A stretch of DNA of 26,493 bases from the IMG/VR virus record IMGVR_UViG_3300028595_000057, positions 1 through 26,493 of that record; one strand, given 5' to 3'. Below the pieces are notes generated by a model. That model made no database searches and was not told where the DNA came from. It saw nothing but the letters and a program-made list of their open reading frames with translations. The stretch comes from a virus. Positions 1-7,823 of the stretch are shown piece by piece. Within the stretch, counting starts at the first letter, position 1. Every line of letters begins with the position of its first letter. A program made the translations under genes and the position numbers.

Positions 1-293
1 TCTAATGCCTCGTAAGGCAATAGATCAAACCTCCCACGTCCTTTACTTGACTCTCTAACCCCGCCTTCACCGTGCTGCTCCACTTCTCCTTGACCTTTAA
101 TCATGTCTGCTTCCTCCTTGTATTTTTGTAATTGTTGCATTCCGTACATGAAACTATCGATGTGGTCTTGTTGTCCTTTGGTTAGAACCTCTTTAGCTCT
201 AGGTATTCTTTCTTCCGTACCGTCTGGATAACATAGAACCCTCTCACCAGTCTCGTAATCCCAATACATAAATTTACATACTTTGTTTTTCAT
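1..293 (-). CDS. Partial protein with dATP/dGTP diphosphohydrolase N-terminal-type (DUF5664-like) motif
   Basis: The gene starts at an ATG at 293 behind AAGGAG (about 302-307) and runs off the left edge with no stop, so only about 97 N-terminal residues are visible. The first 70 residues are charged and include a short motif rich in Tyr/Gly (MYWDYETGERV). Residues about 80-96 read GVRESSKGRGRFDLLPYEAL. This matches the start of the phage DUF5664 domain, annotated as the N-terminal domain of dATP/dGTP diphosphohydrolase, where a G-x-R-x-x-x-x-G-K/R-G-R-x-D-L-L-P signature opens the fold. If correct, the protein would act in nucleotide metabolism or DNA modification rather than in the virion, so the window edge would lie in the early region. 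The core of the domain lies outside the window, so the call rests on one motif. Confidence 0.6.
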   Translation of the reverse strand, partial: MKNKVCKFMYWDYETGERVLCYPDGTEERIPRAKEVLTKGQQDHIDSFMYGMQQLQKYKEEADMIKGQGEVEQHGEGGVRESSKGRGRFDLLPYEAL

Positions 294-327
294 AATATAA
301 TCTCCTTTCAAGAAATAAAGAAAGAGC

Positions 328-618
328 CTAAGCTCTATCCATGATTCGATTCCATAATTTTCGATCATCATCTTTAATTGTTTTTAGTAATTCTTCAACG
401 TCGCTTTCGCATAGTCTTTGCCACTTCTCTTTATATTCAGGGAATTCAATCATTCTATCCATACAGTATAACACAGCCATACATACATCAACTACATAAT
501 AATGCTCAGAGTCATGCGTATAGTTCATTTTACATTTATAAATAGAACGAATTTCCTCAATATCTTCTCGCGTCAATTCTACACTTTTTCGCTTAAAAAT
601 CTTTCCTAATAATTTCAT
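328..618 (-). CDS. Small hypothetical phage protein
   Basis: A 96-residue, charged, largely helical protein that I do not recognise. The open frame allows an ATG at 627, but AGGAG lies only 2 bases before it. The ATG at 618 sits 11 bases after the same AGGAG and is the more plausible start (MKLLGKIFKRKS). The N-terminus is basic, the centre holds two cysteines (in VVDVCMAVLYCMDRM) that could form a short helical hairpin, and the C-terminus is Asp/Lys-rich. No membrane segment or catalytic motif is visible. It lies directly downstream of a strong promoter-like sequence (652-677) and so probably belongs to the leftward non-structural unit, not the late operon. Confidence 0.6.
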   Translation of the reverse strand: MKLLGKIFKRKSVELTREDIEEIRSIYKCKMNYTHDSEHYYVVDVCMAVLYCMDRMIEFPEYKEKWQRLCESDVEELLKTIKDDDRKLWNRIMDRA

Positions 619-651
619 ATAAATCATCTCCTAAAATTTATTTAATCTCTC

Positions 652-677
652 ATTATAACCTGTGTAATTTTCGCGAA
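652..677 (-). promoter_or_regulatory. Promoter-like element, copy 1
   Basis: On the minus strand, TTCGCG (677-672) is followed after exactly 14 bases by TATAAT (657-652), and the motif continues as TATAATGAGAGA. The same layout occurs at 1030-1055. The -10 box is perfect. A canonical TTGACA -35 box is absent, so an upstream recognition box may be replaced by the TTCGC element or by a phage factor. It stands about 35 bases before the start at 618. Confidence 0.6.
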
Positions 678-706
678 AAAGAAAGGGTGTGTTTTCACAC
701 ACGCCC
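676..706 (-). terminator. Probable Rho-independent terminator after the 695-997 gene
   Basis: On the minus strand a GC-rich arm (706-698) pairs with CACACCC (691-685) around a short A-rich loop, with one bulged base. The hairpin is followed by TTTCTTTTT (684-676). The stop codon of the membrane-protein gene lies inside the hairpin, and the T tract runs up to the next promoter, separating two small transcription units. Confidence 0.55.
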
Positions 707-997
707 TCGAAGCACAAAACTTAGTGCTTTAGATGTTAATATATTTGCACGTTCGAATCCTAATATCAAAACTATACCTAATATGCTACCTGCTATTTGG
801 GCTACCGTGTCAGGTGAAACTTTCCATCTTCTCTTTTCAGACTTCATCTTCACAAGACGCTCGTAACTCGCTAACAAGTTTTCATACTGTTCAGTACCTT
901 CTTGAACTTTTAGTAACTCGTTCTCCATACAATCAATTAACTGATCTAACTTACTTTGTTCTTTTACTTTCTTCGTGGCGAATAGTTTTTTCAACAT
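695..997 (-). CDS. Small phage protein with one membrane segment
   Basis: The first 60 residues are charged and probably coiled (KLDQLIDCMENELLKVQEG onwards). They are followed by SPDTVAQIAGSILGIVLIL, a hydrophobic segment long enough to cross a membrane once, and a short basic tail. This arrangement is a recurrent small phage protein of unknown function in my memory of Bacillota phages; no activity can be assigned. In-frame ATGs occur at 1006, 1003 and 997. The AAAGG ribosome site (about 1008-1012) is well spaced only for the ATG at 997, which gives MLKKLFATKK and 100 residues. A TATAAT-type promoter lies just upstream (1030-1055), and the stop codon is inside a terminator-like hairpin (676-706), so this gene may form its own short transcript. 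Confidence 0.65.
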   Translation of the reverse strand: MLKKLFATKKVKEQSKLDQLIDCMENELLKVQEGTEQYENLLASYERLVKMKSEKRRWKVSPDTVAQIAGSILGIVLILGFERANILTSKALSFVLRGRV

Positions 998-1029
998 ACC
1001 CATCATCCTTTCAAGTTTTATTTTCTCTC

Positions 1030-1055
1030 ATTATAGGGTTTGTTTTTCTTGCGAA
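1030..1055 (-). promoter_or_regulatory. Promoter-like element, copy 2
   Basis: TTCGCA (1055-1050), 14 bases, then TATAAT (1035-1030) extended as TATAATGAGAGA, on the minus strand. Its spacing and sequence match the copy at 652-677. It lies just past the stop codon of the last late gene (1059) and about 33 bases before the start at 997, as expected for the first promoter of the next leftward unit. Confidence 0.6.
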
Positions 1056-1058
1056 TTA

Positions 1059-2021
1059 TTAGAATGTTGATCCGATTGATCGTCTTACCCAGTTTGCATC
1101 TGCAATAGTATTATCGGCAGTAGCAATATATTCATACGTATCATCAATATATCTTTCTCCGAATCCACCTACAGTTCCGTCAACTCCACCAGACATTTCA
1201 GTGTCGCCGAATGCACCGTTAGCCATTGTCTCAGACACTTCAATTGCGTTACCAATAACTCCTTTAACATCAGCAGTAACGGCAACTGTATCTCCAGCTC
1301 CGTCAGCACCACCAACTCCTTGCGTATCGCTAGCAGTCATAGCTGATACTAAAGCTGTAATAGCATTAGCCGCAGTACAATCAGCGCCGCTTCCAAGAGT
1401 TGCTCCTGAGAAGACGTTCGTACCAGCCGTGAATGTCTCCGTAGTATCTATTGCGTCCCCCGCAGTTCCACCTACTAAGGCTGTAACAGTCGAATCGTCA
1501 GAGGCAAAGTCTCCAAGACTAACGCTAGCGTTTGCTGTATTTACTTCATCAGTGCCATTTACCGCAGCAACGATGTTAACTTGGGTAGCCGCTACATCAA
1601 CCCCAAGATCAATTTGTCCTTGCGCGCTAGCTGTATCAGCCGGAACGAATGTGTATTCCTCACCACCAAGGGTCATTGTGTCCCCAGCAGTTGGGTTTGT
1701 ATCCACTGTCAAAGTGTTGGAACTAGCTGTCACAGACGCAGTAATATCAACTGGAATGTTACCTTCAGTTGTTACAGATTGAGCCGCATCAGCGCAGAAT
1801 TCATAAGTATCGCTATCATCAACGGCAGGATTGTCAATTACAACAGTCTCACCATCAATAACTACTCCAGACACAGTCAATACCTCACTAGCCGCAACGG
1901 CGTTAACTGGTGTACCAGCAGTAGGTATCATTTCTTGAATCAAGTCACCAAAACCAAGCGTCTCCATTGGAATGTTTATTCGGTTAACATTATAAAGCTC
2001 TTTTGTTGTTAATTTTTCCAT
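1059..2021 (-). CDS. Ala/Thr/Gly-rich repetitive phage protein, unknown role (possible virion or surface protein)
   Basis: A 320-residue acidic protein beginning at an ATG with AGGAGG upstream (about 2028-2033). Residues 1-32 form a compact leader (MEKLTTKELYNVNRINIPME). The rest is rich in Ala, Thr, Gly, Val and Asp and nearly free of Lys/Arg until the end. Two related beta-type modules are visible: about 100-207 contains GDTMTLGGEEYTFVPA, VNIVAAVNGTDEVN and GGTAGDAIDTTETFTAG; about 235-290 contains VKGVIGNAIEVSETMANGAFG. The C-terminus (YIDDTYEYIATADNTIADAN) ends in WVRRSIGSTF. Similar repeats occur in phage structural proteins, from memory, but I cannot name a family. The gene ends the late unit, after lysis, and its DNA looks clearly richer in GC than its neighbours, suggesting separate origin or strong compositional constraint. 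No signal peptide is visible. Confidence 0.65.
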   Translation of the reverse strand: MEKLTTKELYNVNRINIPMETLGFGDLIQEMIPTAGTPVNAVAASEVLTVSGVVIDGETVVIDNPAVDDSDTYEFCADAAQSVTTEGNIPVDITASVTASSNTLTVDTNPTAGDTMTLGGEEYTFVPADTASAQGQIDLGVDVAATQVNIVAAVNGTDEVNTANASVSLGDFASDDSTVTALVGGTAGDAIDTTETFTAGTNVFSGATLGSGADCTAANAITALVSAMTASDTQGVGGADGAGDTVAVTADVKGVIGNAIEVSETMANGAFGDTEMSGGVDGTVGGFGERYIDDTYEYIATADNTIADANWVRRSIGSTF

Positions 2022-2035
2022 CTATACCCCTCCTA

Positions 2036-2689
2036 TTATTTATTCCCTATATTTTCAATCAGTATAGGCAAGTATTTGAATATTTCTAAATCCCCTAAAT
2101 CACCGTCAGCATCAGCCATTTCTTTAATTGTCTCAACTGCGCGGATCCAGTCTTCGCCGCGTCCTTTTGAGTTCTCCATGACTAATTCTTCGAAGGTCTT
2201 CTTTTTGTTGTAGTGTATGAATGGGCACTCAAGCCAATGACTCCAAGTACCATTAACAAACTCCGTTTCTACAACACCATATTTAGTTCCTTTTGCCTCA
2301 ATAACCTTACCGTCGCCAATATAAACGCCGATATGACCTTTCTTATACACACACAAACCAGGAATATGCGGAAAGTCTCGTACTGGACCTTTCACTTTTG
2401 CTATTTTAAACATCCCATCAGCAGATACATCAGTAGCGGACCTATATTCTGGGCCAGACCCATTCCACCAATAATATGATTTGATAAGTCCTACACAATC
2501 AGCAGTACGACGTCCTACCCAGTTCTCGTGAATAAAGTCTTTGTACTTACCGACTGATGTTGGATATTGTCTCAACTTTTCAAAGAATATCATAGGAGTT
2601 AACACTTGTCCGAATGTCCCCCAGACATATCCCCATTTAGCTTTTTTAGCAGTAATACAATGATTGACTAAACCTCTATTATCTAACAT
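2036..2689 (-). CDS. NlpC/P60-type endolysin
   Basis: A 217-residue cell-wall peptidase, the likely phage lysin. Cys65 in GRRTADCVGLIK is the expected nucleophile and His119 in KKGHIGVYIGDGKVIEA is the expected base; a polar residue in the following strand (Glu131 region) would complete the site. NlpC/P60 enzymes cut stem peptides of peptidoglycan, usually after gamma-D-glutamate. The N-terminal KWGYVWGTFGQ segment is typical of Bacillota phage lysins of this class. Residues about 165-217 form a charged helical tail that may be a wall-binding or regulatory part; no SH3b, LysM or choline repeats are seen. There is no signal peptide, so release should depend on the holin encoded immediately upstream. 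The ATG at 2689 has AAAGGAG at good spacing. Confidence 0.88.
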   Translation of the reverse strand: MLDNRGLVNHCITAKKAKWGYVWGTFGQVLTPMIFFEKLRQYPTSVGKYKDFIHENWVGRRTADCVGLIKSYYWWNGSGPEYRSATDVSADGMFKIAKVKGPVRDFPHIPGLCVYKKGHIGVYIGDGKVIEAKGTKYGVVETEFVNGTWSHWLECPFIHYNKKKTFEELVMENSKGRGEDWIRAVETIKEMADADGDLGDLEIFKYLPILIENIGNK

Positions 2690-2701
2690 AGTTACTCCTT
2701 T

Positions 2702-2893
2702 CTAAAACTTATTTTTAGATGTTGGATTATTCGCAGCAGCAAATATGTTATAAAGCGCATAGCCTATAACTATTAATGCCTCCACGAATTGATTCTCTAT
2801 TTCGATATTGAAGAATTCCTTACAAGCGTAGCAGACTGCAAATATAATTGCGGTTCTCACTACAAAACTTTCACTTCTTTTTTGAATATCCAT
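2702..2893 (-). CDS. Phage holin
   Basis: A 63-residue membrane protein with two hydrophobic segments (about 12-27 and 37-53) joined by a short acidic turn. It ends in FAAANNPTSKNKF; the N-P-T-x-K tail is characteristic of small phi-LC3-like phage holins of Gram-positive bacteria. It would form lesions in the cytoplasmic membrane that let the endolysin out. Its AGGAGG site lies inside the 3' end of the preceding gene, whose TAA is one base from this ATG, so the two are probably translationally coupled. Confidence 0.85.
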   Translation of the reverse strand: MDIQKRSESFVVRTAIIFAVCYACKEFFNIEIENQFVEALIVIGYALYNIFAAANNPTSKNKF

Positions 2894-2894
2894 A

Positions 2895-3110
2895 TTAACC
2901 TCCTACGACAAAGGCGCAGACCGTCTGCACCCAATGTCTAAGTAAGAATCCGAATGCACCTATTAATACCGTCCCAACCATTATTGATAGTGTAGTTAGA
3001 ACTTTTGTTAGTACATCAATACGCTCCACCAATACTGGAATTTGACTTGTGCCATCTTCGAGATTAATGATTCGTTGTCGATATGGACAGTTGTTTGGAT
3101 CTGGACACAT
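2895..3110 (-). CDS. Small membrane protein of the lysis cassette (XhlA-like, holin partner)
   Basis: A 71-residue protein with a Cys/Pro-rich N-terminus (MCPDPNNCPYRQR), an amphipathic heptad-like helix (about 17-38) and one hydrophobic segment (about 39-58). The layout of a soluble helix followed by one membrane span resembles haemolysin XhlA-type proteins that work with a holin in Bacillus phages, but sequence similarity cannot be judged by eye. The placement directly before the holin and endolysin supports a role in lysis timing, as co-holin or antiholin. The start has AAGGAG at good spacing. Confidence 0.65.
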   Translation of the reverse strand: MCPDPNNCPYRQRIINLEDGTSQIPVLVERIDVLTKVLTTLSIMVGTVLIGAFGFLLRHWVQTVCAFVVGG

Positions 3111-3137
3111 TTAATAATCACTCCTTAATTGTTAAAA

Positions 3138-5768
3138 TTATCCTATCCAACATTCGCGTAACTTATCAACGATTCTAGGATAAAATCGAGCAGTTCCTAA
3201 CTCATTAGGATGAACACCATCAGGGGCAAACTGAGCAAGAGTTAAAGGGTTTAAACCACCTATAGTATATAAATCAATATACGGAATACTATAATATTCG
3301 CAATTTTCTATAATGGCGGCTCTATATTCGCTCATGAAAACCCCAGAACCATTCGCGCCATTTCGATTACTTTGTAACGGTGTCATAAATACAATTATCG
3401 GCGCGTTTGGTCTAGCAACTAAATCCTCAATAATCGCTTTTATTGCTCCGTGAAATGTCGATAGATCGCTATCGTTTAATGTTCCAATAGGCGTCGTATA
3501 CAACCAATCATTTACCCCAGCAAAGATAGTCCATATATCTGCGTCTGCATACCCCGGATTTCCATTTAACCCCGCAACTCGCTCAACAACACTTAAATTA
3601 GTTAAGTAGGAATTATTGATCGCCATGGTTGATGACGATAGTCCGCAATTCGTAGCGGTTAAACCTAAAGCCGATTCAATTGGTGTAATATATCGACCTT
3701 GTTCTGTAATACTATCACCAACAACATTCCAAGACAATCCTTCCAACATATAAACTAATGGTTTAATTTTATTAACATCTATACTAACTTGATCGTTTAT
3801 AGGTAGCCCATAGGTTACATATTGCATCATTGGCGTTGATACCGTTTCAGGGGTGGTAGCTCCCATTATTTTTCGAGTCTTCCAATTAACTATCGATGTC
3901 GCTTCAGTCAGCATATCTATCTCTGCAAAATTGGTCCATGTAATAAGATCGGCACTAATATCTATTTTGATAAAATCGTATTCCCAGTAAATATGCACAT
4001 AGGTATTCAAGTCTATTGCTGGGGTAATTGATATATCGACTATGCGAATCGCACTTCCTAAATCAGCTAAACGAACACTCCAAGGAGAACCTATAGCAAT
4101 AGCCGTAAATGCATCATATGCGTCCCCACCAATGATAATCCAATCATCCGCTCGTATATGCTTAAAACAAATCGATACTATACCTTCTTTAAAAAATAAT
4201 GGGTAATGACTTGTTGCCCATCCGGAAGGCTTGTATAGTTCTACTACTTGACTAGAGTCAATGCTGAATGTCGCTTCGCTCGCATCGCAATCCGACACGA
4301 GTAACGATTGACCCTTATTCTCCAACTGTACGATATCAGATTCTATCTGCACTACGTCCGATTCTATCTGCACTACGTCCGATTCTATCTGCACTACGTC
4401 CGATTCTATTTCGGTTATTCGGTTTTCATGTGTGCGTAACTTATAAATATCCGCATTTAAATATCTACAGCCGAATATGCCTTTTATAGGATTGAAATTT
4501 GCAATTTGAACGACCCCTCCATCGACCCCCGCAGTGTACCCAGCGCCTTTAATATATATACGTATAGCTTCAGCGCCAGCAGGTATTTCGGTCGGATCTA
4601 AATAGGTACTAAATGCTGCGGGGACGTCTTCCGATACTGGAATATAATTAGACTCATATATCTTGGTTAGGCTAGTATTGATAACACTATATATCTCGAC
4701 GTTAAAACTTTTATTAGCGGTAGATGCTAAAAAGTTAAACCCTAAAAATAAGCCTTGACTTAGACACTTTTGTATATCGGCATTATTTATAAAAAACTCT
4801 AGTAATGTTCCGGAGGGATAGTTTATATGCAGATCTAAATTTATAGCTCGCGTCGCAAACTCGAAATGAGCAGTGTCTTCGACCGTCATAATATTTCCAA
4901 ATTGTGCGGCATAAAATCCAGTCGTAGGCCCGTCTCCAGAATCATCACTAATTATAGTTAATACGTCTTCGTCATATGTTGGATCGTCATATATAAAGTC
5001 CGATGCTAAGGATGCCCCAACATTAAACCCTTGTTTCAGCTCATCATCATTTTTTGCGTATACAATACTATTATCAGATATTTCGGCGGCTTGATACGTT
5101 CCACCATCAGTCCAACTAACACCATTCCAATAGTACCAATGTCCATCTGCGGAAACGATGTATATATTAGTGTCGCCGGACGGGTAGGCGGCTTCTAATG
5201 CGCTTAAAGTTGCATATACCCCCGCCGGAGATGCGTCTCCTATATTGGCTATTGCTGTCTGAACAACCGATAAATCATTTTCGATCGTGCCCAATCGAGC
5301 GTTTTCAGTTGTATACATTTCATCATTAACTGCGCTATACCTCAAATCCGCACGAGATAAAATAAAATCCGCACCATCAAAGTCGACATCATAGGTATTA
5401 CCTATAATTAATTCTCTACCAGATAATGGCGTTTTAACTCCAGAATTATTAATTATTTGTAATGCGTAGGTTGTGTTCTCGTACGTTATTGATACGGCAG
5501 AGGTATTGGTGTTAGAAACTGTTAGCTTAAATTTTAAACCAGCAACTAAATCGAATTCAAGCTCCGATTCTATTTCTAAATCATTTGTTCCGGTTGCTGT
5601 AATTTGAAACACTCCTATACTGCTATTAATACCTACATTAACGAGGTTATTTATTCGACTATCTAACTCTTGGACATCTACGTCTACAGAATCAAACCCA
5701 TCATTAATTTTATCATACTCATCTTTGATCTTATTCGAGCCGACCAAATTACAATATTTATTGCTCAT
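3138..5768 (-). CDS. Tail fibre / receptor-binding protein with C-terminal SGNH hydrolase domain
   Basis: An 876-residue fibre-like protein. The N-terminal 200 residues are beta-rich. Residues about 180-250 hold the common fibre linker (YPSGDTNIYIVSADGHWYYW), then a beta-rich jelly-roll-like region, then a coiled coil (about 452-483) of near-identical heptads. The last 203 residues (from 674) are an SGNH/GDSL esterase: Ser686 in VVGDSITEQG, Asn753 in FAGVND, and Asp850/His853 in PDGVHP. Such domains usually de-esterify cell-surface polysaccharide or teichoic acid, so this protein probably both binds and trims the host receptor. It follows Dit and Tal, the usual place for the receptor-binding protein. 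AGGAGG precedes the ATG, and the frame overlaps the previous gene by 11 bases. Confidence 0.85.
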   Translation of the reverse strand: MSNKYCNLVGSNKIKDEYDKINDGFDSVDVDVQELDSRINNLVNVGINSSIGVFQITATGTNDLEIESELEFDLVAGLKFKLTVSNTNTSAVSITYENTTYALQIINNSGVKTPLSGRELIIGNTYDVDFDGADFILSRADLRYSAVNDEMYTTENARLGTIENDLSVVQTAIANIGDASPAGVYATLSALEAAYPSGDTNIYIVSADGHWYYWNGVSWTDGGTYQAAEISDNSIVYAKNDDELKQGFNVGASLASDFIYDDPTYDEDVLTIISDDSGDGPTTGFYAAQFGNIMTVEDTAHFEFATRAINLDLHINYPSGTLLEFFINNADIQKCLSQGLFLGFNFLASTANKSFNVEIYSVINTSLTKIYESNYIPVSEDVPAAFSTYLDPTEIPAGAEAIRIYIKGAGYTAGVDGGVVQIANFNPIKGIFGCRYLNADIYKLRTHENRITEIESDVVQIESDVVQIESDVVQIESDIVQLENKGQSLLVSDCDASEATFSIDSSQVVELYKPSGWATSHYPLFFKEGIVSICFKHIRADDWIIIGGDAYDAFTAIAIGSPWSVRLADLGSAIRIVDISITPAIDLNTYVHIYWEYDFIKIDISADLITWTNFAEIDMLTEATSIVNWKTRKIMGATTPETVSTPMMQYVTYGLPINDQVSIDVNKIKPLVYMLEGLSWNVVGDSITEQGRYITPIESALGLTATNCGLSSSTMAINNSYLTNLSVVERVAGLNGNPGYADADIWTIFAGVNDWLYTTPIGTLNDSDLSTFHGAIKAIIEDLVARPNAPIIVFMTPLQSNRNGANGSGVFMSEYRAAIIENCEYYSIPYIDLYTIGGLNPLTLAQFAPDGVHPNELGTARFYPRIVDKLRECWIG
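4339..4401 (-). repeat. Three perfect 21-bp direct repeats encoding coiled-coil heptads
   Basis: Three identical 21-bp units (4339-4359, 4360-4380, 4381-4401) lie head to tail, with decayed copies on both sides. Each encodes one heptad of the pattern ESDVVQI. Because the unit equals one heptad, gain or loss of copies keeps frame and changes the length of the fibre's coiled-coil stalk. Confidence 0.9.
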
Positions 5769-5976
5769 TCTTTACCGCACCTCCTTCTTTAAGAAGTAAT
5801 ACTGCGTTATAGGAGTCATCGACAACCGTCATACGATTGGCAATTATCTCCGCACCAGAATTATCTCCAGCGGCTTTTAGCGCAATATAATCAAGTTTAA
5901 GCTCCATATACTTACGTTCGTACTGTTTCAATCGTTGCTCTATCGCGTTTGATTTCACTTCATTACTAATTTCCAT
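5758..5976 (-). CDS. Small helical tail-region protein
   Basis: A 72-residue charged protein that looks almost wholly alpha-helical, with heptad-like spacing in IEQRLKQYERKYMELKLDY. I do not recognise a family. It lies between the Tal gene and the receptor-binding protein and overlaps the latter by 11 bases, so it is probably co-translated with it and may be a fibre assembly partner or tail-tip component. The ATG at 5976 has AGGAGG eight bases upstream. Confidence 0.65.
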   Translation of the reverse strand: MEISNEVKSNAIEQRLKQYERKYMELKLDYIALKAAGDNSGAEIIANRMTVVDDSYNAVLLLKEGGAVKNEQ

Positions 5977-5987
5977 ACATTCACCTC

Positions 5988-7811
5988 CTATGTAATTTGA
6001 TGGGCATGACTCCCTCCCGAATTTACCGATACGCTATGACTATGCGAACCGCCACTTGTAGTTGTATAGGCTGTGCCATCGACAGTCACACTATGCGTAT
6101 GTCCGCCAGCACTACCACTACTAGCTCCGTGATTATGAGATCCCCCAGAATTTGTTACTAAATTGTAAATATTACAACTCACAAAATTCCAATCGCCCTC
6201 AGGATATGTGGGAGCATATGTGCCACCTAAAGACATTCCTGTAGAATCTAACGTACCCCGTATTGCAAAGTTGTTGTAATCGTCATAGAATTCTACCAAC
6301 GGCGCATCACGATGATACAAATATAAATCTACAATACCGGTTGGAGTCATTTGAAAATATAAACCACTTATCTTTTCGTCCGACGTAACACCAGCAAACT
6401 CCCCATTGCTCAATTCAATGCGATTCGTACCTACTTCTCCAGTTCGAATTGTAGATCCTGTAATAATAGCTTCAGAAGTAATATCGCCTCTAAAATATGC
6501 TTTACCACTTGAGTCTATTTCGAAGGTTTTTATCCCCGTAATGCCATCGTATGCACTAATACCAGCATTATCTATACTTACATAACTACTCCCCAATAAG
6601 TCATTTCTAAAATCGGCTTGTCTAATGGTTGATACGCCATCGTTCGTCACCTTAAATAACTCGGTTGCGTCGTGAGTTATAGAGAATGCGGTATCTAAAT
6701 CAGGAGCCATCTTTATCTCGGTCCCCTCATTTAGAATATTCACCGTGCCATAGAACAAACTCTCATCGTCAATCTCTATAGATTTTGCTTGTATACGCCC
6801 TTCTGTATCGACGTAGAAGTTACGAACATAACCAACCCCCAAATCAGAATATATACTAATCCCCTCGGTTGCGTTCATCACAGTCTTTGCTTTTTCATCA
6901 GAACGTTCTGCTACATACCCTTCGTCTGGCCCGATACGACAACCGTTATAGATCTTTTCCTTTGTCACGGTCTTTGTTTCAATCTCATCAATCTTGTGGG
7001 TTATTAATTCAATCACATTTACAAGTTCAATTCGAACGTTGGTTTCAAATATAGGATTGTACTCAATTGATAGGACTTGATTCTCAATATCAATATTCAT
7101 CATCTCATCAATTACTCGTACTGTATCGCCTAGACTTATTTGCTCTAAGTCCTGATAGCCCTTTGAAATATACTCGGTGCTATTCTTCATAGAAACCATA
7201 TCAACATCGTAATAGGTCTTTAACTCACCACGATTCTCAATAATCTTAGTAACTGCTTTGAGATTTTTACCAAGTCTTATTTGAAAATGGTTGTTTTGAC
7301 CTATTGAGTTGAGAATATTGATTGTGAATCCGTCATCACTAAAGGATATCTCCCCGCCAAGCGTATTAGCAATCTCGGTGACTAATTCCTTCTTAGTTAT
7401 TTCTTCATTTACAGTGATGGTGATATTGTCCGTAAATTCAACAGTACCAGCAGAGAAATCAGTACCTGCTAATACATCCGCTAACATGGATGCTGGAGAA
7501 CCCGTGTACGTGTAAACTTCATATAGGTTATCTTCACCATCTTCTAATCTATAATGGACGTGTTCACATTCCATCTTGTATACAATATCAATATTATGTA
7601 TCTGCTCAATATAAGAAATATCAAACATTTGATCATCTATCTTTATCACATTACCTGCTTGGAAATATTCACTTTTCAAATCTTTTTCAAAAGCCTCAAT
7701 GGTTAGAATATACTTACCATTTACAACTCTTGATATCTGAGCTGTATCTTGTATAATATTATCTAACACCGCAAGTAATTCTCCTGAACTGTTATATAGT
7801 TTTGGAAACAA
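5988..7811 (-). CDS. Tail-associated protein Tal (prophage tail endopeptidase family) with His-rich C-terminus
   Basis: A 607-residue tail-tip protein. The first ~270 residues fit the prophage tail/gp27-like Tal family (ILTIEAFEKDL, VIKIDDQMFDISYIEQ and GDTVRVIDEM strands), which forms the baseplate hub that plugs the tail tube. The middle (about 300-550) is beta-rich and fibre-like, with repeated strand-turn units such as GISAYDGITGIKTFEIDSS. The last ~50 residues are Gly/Ser-rich and carry four GGxHxH-type motifs (GGSHNH, GGHTH, GGSHSH, GGSHAH). The start codon is TTG at 7811, supported by AAGGAGG with about 7 bases spacing. It lies immediately after Dit, the standard order in siphoviruses of Gram-positive hosts. 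Confidence 0.82.
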   Translation of the reverse strand: MFPKLYNSSGELLAVLDNIIQDTAQISRVVNGKYILTIEAFEKDLKSEYFQAGNVIKIDDQMFDISYIEQIHNIDIVYKMECEHVHYRLEDGEDNLYEVYTYTGSPASMLADVLAGTDFSAGTVEFTDNITITVNEEITKKELVTEIANTLGGEISFSDDGFTINILNSIGQNNHFQIRLGKNLKAVTKIIENRGELKTYYDVDMVSMKNSTEYISKGYQDLEQISLGDTVRVIDEMMNIDIENQVLSIEYNPIFETNVRIELVNVIELITHKIDEIETKTVTKEKIYNGCRIGPDEGYVAERSDEKAKTVMNATEGISIYSDLGVGYVRNFYVDTEGRIQAKSIEIDDESLFYGTVNILNEGTEIKMAPDLDTAFSITHDATELFKVTNDGVSTIRQADFRNDLLGSSYVSIDNAGISAYDGITGIKTFEIDSSGKAYFRGDITSEAIITGSTIRTGEVGTNRIELSNGEFAGVTSDEKISGLYFQMTPTGIVDLYLYHRDAPLVEFYDDYNNFAIRGTLDSTGMSLGGTYAPTYPEGDWNFVSCNIYNLVTNSGGSHNHGASSGSAGGHTHSVTVDGTAYTTTSGGSHSHSVSVNSGGSHAHQIT

Positions 7812-7823
7812 TTTATCACCTCC

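Noticed and set aside
1201-1782. Plus-strand open frame opposite the Ala/Thr-rich protein
   Set aside because: It results from low stop-codon frequency in the GC-richer gene; the sequence is Pro/Ser/Val-rich shadow coding without a start signal.
4339-4401. CRISPR-like or regulatory direct repeats
   Set aside because: The 21-bp units are contiguous without spacers, in frame, and encode coiled-coil heptads.
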